Source: Macrolepiota albuminosa
Taxonomy: Eukaryota; Basidiomycota; Agaricomycetes; Agaricales; Agaricaceae
DNA length: 64,000 nt
Assembly: GCA_027475525.1 (NCBI GenBank)
Contig: JAMWFC010000076.1
Location: 62,001 to 126,000 of the forward strand
Direction of reading: 5' to 3'
Shown: in pieces, positions 17,990-27,961 of the stretch
Layout of the letters: each line of letters begins with the position of its first letter
Numbering within the stretch: the first letter of the stretch is position 1
Made by a program: the position numbers and the translations under genes
Notes under the pieces: generated by a model
The model's database searches: none
The model's input: the letters and a program-made list of their open reading frames with translations, nothing else
What the model was told of the DNA's origin: nothing

Positions 17990-20900
17990 CTCCCACTTGA
18001 CGGCAACGTAGGCAACATGACGCCTAATCTTGCACGATGTTTTTCGAAAACTTCTCTGGGTAAGGCTTTCGTAAGAGTATCGGCTATCATGTCTCGAGTG
18101 GAAATATACTGAAGTTTAATATTTTCGCGCTTGATATGTTCCCGTATGAAATGAAACCGAATATCGATATGTTTGGCGCGTGAGTGGCCAACAGGATTTT
18201 TGGATAGAGCAATACTCCCTGTGTTGTCGGTATGAATGATCGTGGCTCCCACTTGTTCGAAGTCTAGGTCCTTTAGTAAATTGCGGAGCCATATAGCTTC
18301 ATGAGTAGCGTTGGCCGAAGCGATGTATTCTGCCTCAACGGTCGAGGTCGCCGTAACTAGCTGTTTTCGAGAGGACCAAGAGATGAGGCTCCCATTAATA
18401 TCGAAACACCAGCCACTGATTGATCACCGATCATACTGATCTTGGGCCCAGTTCGCGTCGCTCCAACCGACGAGCGTAATAGATCCACTTTTTAATCCTC
18501 CAAGCCTTAAGCTGTAAGATTTGGTTCCCTTTAAATAGCGTAGTACTCGTTTACATCCGGCAAGGTGAGGAATACCCGGATTTTCCGAGAACTGAGCTAG
18601 CAGACTGACCGAAAACTGAATGTCCGGGCGAGTTTGTGTGGCGTAAAGAAGAGAACCAATCAAGGATAGATAGTGTAGTCCTGTTGAATACTTTTGATAA
18701 TTTTCGCGCTCGTCATCGGAATGAGGCGATTGCAATAAGGATAGATTATGATTGGTGGGTAAAGGAGTGGCGACTGGGTGGCAAGATGACATGCCGAAGC
18801 GGTCAAGAATGGATTCGACGTAAATTGATTGATTGAGGTAAATCGTGTGGTCGAGTCAGTTTCTTTTGATTTGAAGACCAAGAAGATAATGAATTTCACC
18901 TAAATCGGTGATATCGAACTTCTTGTCCATATCCTGTTTAAATGAGATAATTTTATACAGGTCTTTACCGGCCACGGCCATATCATCGACATAGACCAAG
19001 ACAATCAATACTATTTTTCCATTCGTGCGTAAGATGTAAAGGCAATCGTCGGCGTGGGAAGGCAAGAAGCCAAGGCACATCAGCACGTCGTGGAGTTTCT
19101 CCTTCCATTGGCAACCAGCTTGTTTGAGTCCGTATATGGCCTTGAGAAGTCTCCAATACTTGGTTTTTCCAATCCCTGAAGGCGCTTTCATGTATATTTC
19201 TTCTGCTAAATTTCCCTCCAAATAGGCTCCGACGACATTGATCTGATGCACTTCAAGATCGAGGGTGGCAGCGAGGGTCAAAAATACTCTCAGCGTTGTA
19301 AATTTAGCAACAGAAGAAAACGTATCGTTATAGTCAATACCAGGGACTTGAGAAAAACCTTGTGCTACGATGCGGGCCTTGAACTTCGCATGATTCCCCT
19401 TGTCATTGAGTTTCTCCTTTAGGACAATCTTGCTTCCCACGGCCTTTTTACCGGGAGGTAATTCTTCCACTTCCTCGAACACGTTCTTTCTCAAAAGCTG
19501 ATTGTATTCGTTTTCAATGGCCTGTCGCCAACCTTTAGCTTGAGACGATTTCAAAGCTTCTTCAACACGTGGGCCAGATACAGCAACGAGAGTGATATGA
19601 TGCGTAGTTTCATCTTCCTCCATGTCTTGCTGATATCTAATGGGTGCACACTTTACACGACTCGATGGTTCACGTCTTGGTAAATCAGACCATTTGGCCC
19701 TTTTACGTGGAGCAGGAGGAACAATTGGGGTAGAGCTGCGAGATTCTGGAGGAGTGGTGGACGTAGTGCTTGAATACTGTAAGTCTCCAATTGGCGTATC
19801 ATTATCGGACATGTTGTCAGGAAGATTTTTGTTTATTAATTGATCCTCGACCTCAGATTCGGAGGATGGTTTCGGAATAGATACTTCAAGAGGCTGGCTC
19901 GATTCTGGATAAACTGCAGTATCGATAAAATCATTGATTTCATCTGCAGAAGAGGAAGTGAGTCCAGAGTCGATTTTGGCCAGCTCACTGGGCGTATCAT
20001 CCTCGTAGAATTTGACGTCCCTCGAGGCAATCAATTTGCCGTTTTCTAAATCTTCCAACTTGTAACCTTTAGTTTTGTTCGACCACCATCCCAACATTCT
20101 AACTCGTACAGCCCTAGACTCTAATTTTCCTTGACGCACCTCTTTAGGCACGTGTGCCCATCCGAGAGAACCAAAGATTCTCACATGAGATAAGTCAGAC
20201 TTGCGACCATACCATTTGGTGTAGGGGATCTTCCCTTGTAAGGCAGAGGTGGGAGTGATGGATCGTAAGTATACAGCGTATAGAAACGCCTCACCCCAAT
20301 AACGTAAGTCCATCTTGGCAGCGTGCAGCATACTTCTAACCATTTCCATCAGTACGGCTATGGTGCGTTCAGCAATCCCATTTTGCTGGGGTCTGTAGGG
20401 ATTAGTGGTTTGATGCTGAATACCATTTTATTTGCAGAATTCTCGCATAACGGCGTTCACAAACTCTGTACCATTGTCCGTCTGGATAGCCTTAACTAGT
20501 TTTCCACCTTCACGCTCATAGCGAGCGACATTGTCACGAACGGCCGCATGAACCTCTTCCTTGCTCTCGAGGAGTGTGCTGGAAGGTAAACGTTTACTCA
20601 CCTTGACTACAGCAAGTGCGTAACACTTACCATCCCAAGTAGGCATGCTCATGGGACCAGTAAGATCCATTACTAGAAGTTCATTAGTGTCATATTGAGT
20701 TGAACTTCGTTCAGGAAGAGGCGGCCTAGTGGCTTTGCCTTCAGCGCAGCCACTGCAAAGACGATCAAATTCATGAGGTAACTTTAAGTTTATACCTGTC
20801 ACGAGATCCTGATCCACCATAGTTTTGATGGTACGAGGGCTAATATGCCCAAGTCGACGATGCCACAATTGCATGGTGGGTCTGCTCGCAATATAAGCGA

Positions 20901-21597
20901 CTCTATTGTCATCGATCCCCATAGTCATAGTGGCAATTCGATAAAGCGTCCCTTCAGCACCGATCAAGTTTGCATGAATAAAATCCTTTCCATGCCAGGC
21001 GAGGCTTATACCACAAGGTAAGCCATTAATTGTAGCACCCGCTCGCTGCAAAGATCCAAGACTGATCAAATTTGCACCTAAGGATGGAATATGAAGGACG
21101 TCATGCAATTGAACATCCATGATCCCGTCAGGGAGGCAAGTCCTGAAAGAAATAGTACCCTTTCCGGTGACTGTCAAGGTATTCATGCCGCCAACAGAAA
21201 TATGCTGATTGTCGATGAGGTCATAACACGTAAAGTATAATCGATCGGCAACCATATGGCAAGACACTGCGCTATCAAGAAGTAGGCCTGATGGCATCCC
21301 ATTATCAGTAGCCATTAAGAGCTTGCCTACCTCTCGTGAGGCGTCGTCTTGCGTTGAGATCGACAGATTCGCATTCCTGACAGGCTTGGATTTGTTCAAT
21401 TTTGGACATTTAGGACGCCAGTGACCCTTTTCGCCACAGTTGTGGCAAACATCATCTGGTTTCGGCTCGCGCTTGGATTTGGAATTTCTTTTCGCCGATT
21501 TGTGATCACTTTTACTCCCACTCGAACTACGTTTTTTTTTTTGAGATAAAAGCCAACGTTTTGTTTGTAGCGGAGTCCTCAAGCGTGAGTCTGTCAT
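17971..21597 (-). pseudogene. Copia G pol (zinc knuckle, protease, integrase, RT, RNase H)
   Basis: Reading down the minus strand: zinc knuckle CHNCGEKGHWRPKC (near 21440) and protease LLDSAVSCHMVADR (near 21270). Then come the pre-integrase box LWHRRLGHISPRT and an integrase with MDLTGPM, TDNGTEF and, after a single in-frame TAA at about 20428, QQNGIAERTIAV. RT has LDLEVHQINVVGAYLEGNL and LVYVDDMAVAG (near 18980). RNase H pieces end with IHTDNTGSIALSKNP and DTLTKALP near 18050. Interruptions are that stop and frame changes near 18856 and 18250-18424. The VDD catalytic box is intact. It is nearly complete but probably not autonomous. Confidence 0.9.
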
Positions 21598-22312
21598 AAA
21601 CGGACAGTAACTCGGTAGTAACCATTTCCAAAGTCAATGAGGAGCCTCGAAGCAACAAATTTTGCTTGACCACTTCCCATGTAGGAGTCTTGGGCAATGA
21701 AAGAAGAATAGCGTTTAGGATAGTAAAGTCGTCAACATTATGACCAGCATCAATGAAGCGGCGATGGATGATCATGTAAAACCCAAGATGATCAGTCAAG
21801 GGTGACTTTCCATCCCATTGCTTCGCGTACATTTGCTGATAATAATAGTGAACATTCATGCCACTGTGGTGGTCGACGTAATTCTTTCGCAATTGGTCCC
21901 AGACCTTTTTTGAACTTGTATAGTCGGTAATGGCTTCACGCTGAGTGTATTCCATCGCGGCTCGAATTAGGCCAATAGCTGAATCATCTCTAATGACCCA
22001 GCGCTGGTACTTTTCCTGTGCGTGCTCCCAGGTCGAAAACTCTTTTGTCTGCATGGCTTTCATCAAGTCGTCTCCCTTCTTATAAGGAGTGTCAGGTTGC
22101 TTGTCACTCTTAGGACAGGGTGGAGCCATCAAAGTGGAGTATTTGGTGGGTGGTTTAGGCAGGCAAGTTTCACGTCCAGAGACTACTCCCCATAATCCCT
22201 TTGCCAGTAGGGCAGACTTCATATTGTCGGCCCACACGTGGTAGTTCGTACCATTAAACTTCGGAAACTGTAAAGTCTCAGAAGTATTATCATTCACGGC
22301 GGCGGGGCCCAT
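21527..22312 (-). CDS. Copia G gag
   Basis: Gag of the copia element, about 260 residues, including LQFPKFNGTNYHVWADNMK near the N-terminus, typical of copia gag (UBN2-like). The most plausible start is the ATG at 22310-22312 inside the primer binding site; the upstream Met lies in the LTR. Gag ends in a run of Lys codons at an 11-base T run (plus-strand 21532-21542), where the pol frame takes over. This may be programmed slippage or a mutation. Confidence 0.82.
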   Translation of the reverse strand: MGPAAVNDNTSETLQFPKFNGTNYHVWADNMKSALLAKGLWGVVSGRETCLPKPPTKYSTLMAPPCPKSDKQPDTPYKKGDDLMKAMQTKEFSTWEHAQEKYQRWVIRDDSAIGLIRAAMEYTQREAITDYTSSKKVWDQLRKNYVDHHSGMNVHYYYQQMYAKQWDGKSPLTDHLGFYMIIHRRFIDAGHNVDDFTILNAILLSLPKTPTWEVVKQNLLLRGSSLTLEMVTTELLSVYDRLTLEDSATNKTLAFISKKKT

Positions 22313-22316
22313 AACC
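22301..22316 (-). promoter_or_regulatory. Copia G primer binding site
   Basis: On the element strand, GGTTATGGGCCC follows the 5' LTR directly. Its complement, GGGCCCATAACC, has the shape of the anticodon arm of initiator tRNA-Met (CAT anticodon inside), as in the half-tRNA priming known for Drosophila copia and Ty5. Family D elements have the same site. Confidence 0.75.
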
Positions 22317-22670
22317 TGTCGCAGCATATCGCAAAACAGATGTATTTGTGTACAAATATATATAATATCTGGGAGTCAATAATCGAGGATAATTTTATAA
22401 GTATGGATAAAGTAAGAAGTAAATTATAAGTGCTCACCTGGGAGTCAATAATCGAGGATGATTTTGACCCCAGGTGATGACACGTTTATAACTAGTTATA
22501 CAAGTAAGACATGTGGAGTAGGGTCGAGGGCCTTTTGAATAGTATGAGTAAGTCGTATAGAAAATATTTGAAAAAGACAAGAATAAATGAAACATACGAA
22601 TTATGACAATAAAGTATGACGTTAGAGTAAAATGGCACATAGCCGAAGTTGTCAGTCAATTTTCTCGACA
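22317..22670 (-). repeat. Copia G 5' LTR
   Basis: 354 bp, nearly identical to 17636-17989. On the plus strand it ends TTTTCTCGACA and is followed by the target duplication ACTAT. Confidence 0.95.
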
Positions 22671-22845
22671 ACTATCCCAAAGACTGAAACTTGACTGTCT
22701 GGTCACCGACCACAAAAGATTTGGGAAAAAAGCAGTAAAACTGGGTACGGCAAAAAGAACATGGGTGACTTTCATGCGGGACGACATAGCACCACTCCAG
22801 GCATGGAGGACAGCAACCACGGTTCTAGTGGGTATTGGTTAAGAT
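22671..22845 (+). pseudogene. LINE remnant H1, C-terminal end
   Basis: This is the end of the reading region interrupted by copia G. It carries LKLDCLVTDHKRFGKKA and TATTVLVGIG before the stop. The homologous minus-strand copy H2 ends with IKPDCLVTDTHHFGRKA and ATKVLVGIG at 23275. The match confirms that 16130-17635 and this piece were contiguous before the copia insertion. Confidence 0.85.
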
Positions 22846-23274
22846 GAGCCTCGCACTCCATGCGTAAAGGCATTTCCGCAGGGTGGCACATGACCCTGAA
22901 GAGTGACATAAAGATCCCATTTCACTAATGTCCAGGTACATAAAGGCTGACTTGGCTCGCTGTCTATGACCACAGAAGACATCACCAAATATATATATAT
23001 TGTAACTGAACTTGAAATGGTATTTCAATAATACTTGCAATAAAATTTGAATAGAAATAAAGAAAAAAATTATGATGTTTATCGATTTCTAAACAATGTC
23101 TTTTTTTTTTTTCATGGTACCACTACTGGATGCAGACAGTTCGCATGATGCCAACCTCTGCAAACATGGGTATGTGAGAAACTCACTATGTCACTATGTA
23201 TGGTTAGTCTAGTATAAGTCAGGAGCCACGCTGGAGGAAATGCCTTTACGCACTGAGTGTGGGGCTCAGACAAT
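22846..23274. repeat. Two LINE 3' tails facing each other
   Basis: Non-coding sequence between the stop codons of H1 (plus) and H2 (minus). Both tails contain a related element: GAGCC.CACTC, a short gap, then GCGTAAAGGCATTTCC (22845-22876 plus; 23240-23275 minus). An A-rich end lies near 23040-23072 and a T-run, the minus-strand poly(A), at 23099-23112. The layout fits two LINE insertions meeting at their 3' ends. Confidence 0.65.
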
Positions 23275-24797
23275 TTAGCCAATACCCACTAAAACCTTGG
23301 TAGCAACTCTCCATGACTTCTTGAGGTCCATTCCCTTGGGTAGGAAGTATTTCCATGTTTTTTCAACTAGCCTGGGCTCCAGGGCCTTCCTACCAAAATG
23401 ATGTGTGTCAGTTACCAGACAGTCTGGTTTAATTCTACACGCTACTGCAGCTTTGATTTTACTTTTAATTTCTGTACTTGATGGGGCTTTTTCCAGGTCC
23501 GACTCATTTTTTATATGCCATTCACACCTGGCTTTCCATATTACATGTGTGGTCTTTGAGACCATTATCATTGAGAACCTTTTTGCACTCAATGAGTCCC
23601 TTCCAGACTGACCTTTTTTCTTAATGATTGCACATCCTAGCTGCTCTCCAATAGATGAGTGTTTGAAGAGGAGCCCTCTTCTCTCATGTAGTTGTTTAAC
23701 CAATTCCCAGGCTTCTTTCTGCCCCAAGTATGGGCACTCAGATAGTATATGGCTCATAGATTCTTCTACCTTACATTGGGGGCAGTTAGCCCTCATTTCA
23801 TAACTTGGTATATTTTGCCAGTAGCCCCCTACTTTAAAGATGTTATGCATCATCTTCCACACAAAATTTCTGAATTCTCTTGACAGGGACTTGTCTTTAA
23901 GTGATAACCAGATGTGTTTGTCACTCAGAGCTTCACCATTGTGAGCATGTATTGCCCAGCATGTCATGTCTAGATGTATGAATGTTCCTCTCTTATAGGG
24001 CATGACCTTTTGCTCAATTATCCTCCTGTATGTTAGAGACTGGGTAATTGTCATTAGTTTTGCTCCTTGTAAATCATATGCTGGGAGGATTAAAAGGTCC
24101 ATGATGTCTGGTATATCTTTTTTGGCCCCCTCATTGGCCAACTTGTCTGCTTCCTTGTTCCCCTCTATATTGGCATGGCCCTTTACTTTCTCTAAAATCA
24201 TTATTTCTCTGTGTTGCCTCAGGCACACCACCAGGGCTTTTAGGATAGACTTGTTTGCAGCTCCGATCCAGCTTTCATCTTCTCTCTTGCCAAGATGCTT
24301 AGTAATATTATCTATTATCAGTTGGAAGCCACTCTTTATGAGGATTGCTTGCTCATCCAGGACTTTCCTTATAGCAGCTAGGATGGCGACAGCCTCCCCA
24401 GCATCATTTGTCTGGGAGAGATCTACTGGCAGCCTAATTGCCATGTTTCTTGCATCCCCTTGGCTGAACCACATCCTGGCCCCTGCTTTCACATCAACAG
24501 ATCCATTCTTTTAGCAGGATCTATCCATATAAACAACTTTTATGTTGGGAGAGGAGGTTGCTGTTCATGTGTAGTCTGCATTGTTAGTATTGCAGTTTTT
24601 TGTATCCTCTGTAAATATCCTGAAGCCCTCCTCTAGGCATTCAGAAACTTTAATCCTTGGATCAAAGGCAATCCTGCCATTTTCTGCACTCAAGTTTCTT
24701 TCTTCCTCAGTGGGGGCCCTGTTGCTTGCATTTGTGGTGGAGTTCCATCTTCTTTTGAGTTTACTCATAATGTTTCTCACATACTCCCTGCACTTAT
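23275..24797 (-). pseudogene. LINE remnant H2: RNase H and reverse-transcriptase zinc finger
   Basis: A 405-residue open frame (24492-23275) carries RNase H from its second half: AGARMWFSQGD, TNDAGEAVAILAAI, then KVKGHANIEGNKEADKLANEG. A zf-RVT motif follows, NCPQCKVEESMSHILSECP (near 23770), then a conserved tail ending LVGIG. The first catalytic Asp segment upstream (24500-24530) is broken by a stop. Residues before that (24565-24797) match the Pro/Trp region of H1. Long openness despite the broken start suggests moderate age. Confidence 0.82.
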
Positions 24798-25071
24798 TGT
24801 TGAAGACAGGCAAAGCACAGGGGACAGAAACTGTCACTAAAGCTGAAGTCCAAAGTCAGAAAGAGTATATTGAGCAAAGTAAAGTACTATTAACCTAAAG
24901 TTCAAAGTCAGAAAGAGTGAGGACTTCAGATGATCTATCTACAGTTTATATACTGCTGAAAACTATATACATGTGATAGAATATAATCACATGGAAGATA
25001 CATATGATAGAATGAACTTGGAGTAGAATGATGATCATAGTAGATAGTGGAATGCATGCAACAGGCAATTT
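24798..25071 (-). mobile_element. Solo LTR, family D, in LINE H2
   Basis: Minus-strand D LTR. On the plus strand it begins TGTTGAAGACAGGC and runs to GGCAATTT. The pentamer CTTAT occurs on both sides (24793-24797, 25072-25076), fitting a target duplication. The terminal CAACA present in other copies is missing, so the LTR edge has lost 5 bp. The LINE frame resumes on both sides (KCREYVRN; MGCMNLYK). Confidence 0.85.
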
Positions 25072-25563
25072 CTTATATAGGTTCATGCAGCCCATACTTT
25101 GATCCTCCTTGTATGCTGCACATGCACAATTATGCCTCTGCTTGTGTTGTTCATTATTTGCAGTATTGATGGCCTGTGCTATTTTCATTATATTTCCCAC
25201 TATCTTTACATTGTGCTTTTTCCTCAGGCACAAAGCCTAATCTGTGTTCCATCACATGTTCCATTCATCGCTCATGCCCATATAGAATTATATTAGCATG
25301 TTCCCTTTCAGACCCTTATTTAGTTCTAACACTTGGAAAGTCATGTTATGTCTTCTTCTTGCAGATTTTAGCATTCTTTGCAGAGATAGTAGGAGGCCAT
25401 CCTCTTGTTCACTCACATCTACATCCATATTCTGCAGAAACGTGTTTGAGAAGGTTTTATAGTCTCTGACATTCCACTTCTTTGCTATTTTGCTTCCTAT
25501 TATTGCATCGGCAACCTTTGCCCAGTCTGGTCTGTCATTGTCCAGTCTTAAGTATCTTTTCAC
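25072..25563 (-). pseudogene. LINE remnant H2, upstream part
   Basis: Two frames. The first (25563-25288) has YLRLDNDRPDWAKVADAIIG and FLQNMDVDVSEQ. The second continues with CLRKKHNVKIVGNIMKIA, then a Cys-rich segment CACAAYKEDQSMGCMN. I recognise this order (RP.WA..ADA-II, FLQ, LR..H.....G-.-M, Cys box) as what precedes RNase H in agaricomycete LINE ORF2s. No RT core is seen further upstream, so the copy is 5'-truncated, as is common for LINEs. Confidence 0.65.
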
Positions 25564-25858
25564 TTTTATGATCTCTATCTATAGCTTTGTTTCTCACATT
25601 AACGTTATTAAGGTTGGACTGGTCTCAGAGGATCTCAGATAACTATAGTAACAGAGAGATAACCTCAGTGGTTGGCAAAACACTATGTAATATATTGGGT
25701 ATCTACTTATATTAACAGAGAGATACTGCAGACTATCAGTAATATATTAAGTGTGATATAAAAATTGACTTACATCTCAGTAGTTGGCAAAACACTGAGG
25801 TGTCACAAGTAATAATCAATTGAAAAACATACAATTGTTCAAATTAGAAAGTAGTTAG
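25564..25858. other. Unassigned spacer with a short direct repeat
   Basis: No coding signal. The phrase CTCAGT.GTTGGCAAAACACT occurs twice (about 25662-25683 and 25777-25798), each followed by AT-rich sequence. It may be a remnant of a tandem or LTR sequence; I cannot classify it. Confidence 0.35.
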
Positions 25859-26159
25859 TGTTGAAGACAGGCAAAGCACAGGGGACAGAAACTGTTACTA
25901 AAGCTGAAGTCCAAAGTCAGAAAGAGTGTATTGATCAAAGTAAAGTACTACTAACCTGAAGTTCAAAATCAGAAAGAGTGAGGACTTTAGGTGATCTATC
26001 TACAGTTTATATACTGTTAGAAAACTATATACATGTGAATAAAGAATAATCACATGGAGGATACATGTGATAGAATGAACTTGGAGTAGAATGATGATCA
26101 TAGTAAATAGTAGAATGCATGCAACAGACAATTTCAATAGTCAGCTGTTATACTCAACA
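25859..26159 (-). mobile_element. LTR related to family D (3' LTR of a copia remnant)
   Basis: Plus-strand boundaries are TGTTGAAGACAGGC and ATACTCAACA. Most of it matches the D LTR, but on its own strand it starts TGTTGAGTATAACAGCTGACTA, about 20 bp beyond the usual D start. It is preceded there by a purine tract (AAGGAGGAG) and a copia pol end. This fits a 3' LTR of a D-related subfamily. Confidence 0.7.
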
Positions 26160-26276
26160 CTCCTCCTTGATATAAACATGGGTTATGCAATGCCAAGCAG
26201 TTCACGGAACTTCTTGAACTTGATGTGACTTAGTGATTTTGTAAATGCATCCACAATCATATCAGCAGTGAGAAGC
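26160..26276 (-). pseudogene. Copia RNase H C-terminal fragment
   Basis: The minus strand reads ADMIVDAFTKSLSHIKFKKF then RELLGIA and stop, the stereotyped end of copia RNase H (compare the DLLTKPLP ending at 54200). Only about 40 codons survive before a MITE at 26277; upstream pol is absent. Confidence 0.75.
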
Positions 26277-26478
26277 ATTGCTGGCACTAAAAGATGTTTT
26301 CATTGGAAAAAGTGTAAAAGAAACATGTTATACCATTTCCAAAGTGCCAATTTCAGATAGAAAAAAGGCACTTTGCTTTGTTTAAAGACTTTTTCTGTCA
26401 GGAATTGACATGTGGGAAATAGTATAACATGTTTCCTTTACACTTTTTTCAACAGAAATATCTTTCTCTGCCAGCAGT
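26277..26478. mobile_element. MITE copy 2 (about 60-bp terminal inverted repeats)
   Basis: It starts ATTGCTGGCACTAAAAGATG and ends CTTTCTCTGCCAGCAGT. The inverted repeats extend about 60 bp and include AAGTGTAAA.GAAACATGTTATAC on one arm and its reverse complement (GTATAACATGTTTCC) on the other. It shares order and internal blocks with 6748-6936. Flanks are GAAGC and GAAGG, a near-match 5-bp duplication. No ORF. Confidence 0.8.
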
Positions 26479-26843
26479 GAAGGTAGTGGATGTGAATGTG
26501 ACTGGAGAAAACAGTCTGATGAATGAAATGGAAATGAACATTGATGTGTTTTGTACATGCATAAAATATTGTGTCTTTTGAGAGCTGAATGACACCTTGA
26601 TTGTTGTAGTATAAATTAGTAGATAAAAAAAAAGAATTAAAAAAGAAAAAATCTTGAAGAAGCTTGTGTATCTATATTATTTCCTTGGCAGAGTGTATGA
26701 AGGTGACATATTTGGATTCTGTGCTGGAAAGCATGATAATTGATTGCTTTTTCCAGCTCCAGGAAATGGCACCATGCTCAATAAAGAACACAAAGCTGAA
26801 AATTGAATGCCGATGAAGTTGTGAGGCCCAGCCAGCATCACAA
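26479..26843. other. Unassigned spacer
   Basis: AT-rich sequence with an A-rich run near 26625-26650. No frame or repeat recognised. Confidence 0.4.
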
Positions 26844-27071
26844 TGTTAAAATTGCTTATTGCATACATTCCACTATCTACTATGATCATCATTCTACTCC
26901 AAGTTCATTCTATTACATGTATCTACATGTGATTATTTTTTATTCATATGTATATAGTTTTTCAGCAGTATATAAACTGTAGATAGATCACCTGGAGTCC
27001 TCACTCTTTCTGACTTTGGACTTCAGCTTTAGTGACAGTTTCTGTCTCCTGTGCTTTGCTTGTCTTCAACA
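26844..27071 (+). repeat. Family D copia 5' LTR (copy D2), short form
   Basis: Starts TGTTAAAATTGC and ends TGTCTTCAACA, 228 bp, followed directly by the PBS. It is shorter than other D LTRs because it has one palindromic CACATGT unit and lacks precisely a 52-nt GTTAGT..TTCAG segment present in the U5 of the others (see findings). TATA box TATATAAAC near 26969. Confidence 0.88.
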
Positions 27072-27462
27072 GGTTATGGGCTCCAGCCTCTAAAGCTGCA
27101 ATTCAAAGTTTTTGTCATTTTACTGCTTTGTGTCTGTGCTATAGTCCTTATAGTAGTTGCAGCTCCCTCTATATACATAGACTCTGAACTATTGGGTGGT
27201 GACCTTTAAGTGGGGCTGCTTTATCTCGCCAGTGAAGCCTGACACACCTAACTGGGAGATGTTACAATTGCAGAGTCTGCAGTTACTTAGTTACACTTAC
27301 TATACCTCACCTTTCTGCTGCACCACTCCTGAGAACCTTACAGGAACCCTGCCAGTTTTATTAACTGGATTTGTAGCTGAATTTCTTCTAGCACACTAGA
27401 CCTTAGCATTCTATTGCTTTTCAGCATTTCCTGACACTATACTCCACACCAACTCTTTCACC
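27072..27462 (+). promoter_or_regulatory. D2 primer binding site and leader
   Basis: GGTTATGGGCTCC directly follows the LTR and corresponds to the half-tRNA initiator-Met site of copia G, with one change. The leader up to gag contains a 67-codon frame (27196-27399) that is also open, with only three residue differences, in the D3 leader (55372-55575). No function can be assigned to it. Confidence 0.65.
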
Positions 27463-27961
27463 ATGCCTACTTCTATGCCAGCCTTCAACAAACTCAATTC
27501 TCACAACTATAACTCTTGGGTTGGGAAAATGGAGGCCTATCTTCGCTCTCAGAATGTCTGGATGCCTATTTCCATGCTTTTTTTGGCTCCTGAACTCCCT
27601 GACAAATCTACACCAGAAGAGAAGAGGGAATACAGAGAATGGCAAAAGGAGGCTAATATTGCATCTGGTCTGATTTACTTGATAGTGGAAGATGATCAAA
27701 GAATCCATCTCAATGATCACAAAAATCAACTAGACAAGATGTGAGATGCACTAAAGCAGATACATATGCAGCAGCATCCAGGCACTTGCTTTAATGCCTA
27801 TGATGACTTGTTTTCCATTAGAAAAGAAGAGGATAAGAATCTGCAGACTCTTATCAATAGAGTTGAGACTGCAATAAAGAGAATCCAAGATTTGCACCTT
27901 AAAGACTTTGACATTGCTAAACTAGACAATGAATTGTCATTTATAGCATTAATCAGGGCGG
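27463..27961 (+). pseudogene. D2 copia gag, split by element A2
   Basis: Gag starting MPTSMPAFNKLNSHNYNSWV, continuing to KNQLDKM, a TGA at about 27743 (W to stop), then FNAYDDLFSIRKEEDKNLQ..FIALIRAV. The pattern (L....Y..W...M...L, then ETAIKRIQDL) is copia gag. Family-A LTR A2 interrupts it at 27962. The rest of D2 is not seen after A2, whose 3' part is itself missing. Confidence 0.85.

Larger units (their letters stand above)
17636..22670 (-). mobile_element. Full-length copia element, family G
   Basis: A 5035-bp Ty1/copia retrotransposon with two 354-bp LTRs and an exact 5-bp target duplication, ACTAT, at 17631-17635 and 22671-22675. The order on the minus strand is LTR, PBS, gag, protease, integrase, RT, RNase H, LTR, the copia order. 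The LTRs differ at only a few sites, for example ATTCGTGTACGAATAT against ATTTGTGTACAAATAT, mostly at CpG, so insertion is fairly recent. Coding lesions are few (see gag and pol). Removing it rejoins the LINE reading region. Confidence 0.96.

Noticed and set aside
23275..24492. Stand-alone host RNase H gene
   Set aside because: The zf-RVT motif, upstream LINE-like segments, the partner copy H1 and the A-rich 3' end indicate the end of a LINE ORF2 rather than a host RNase H1.
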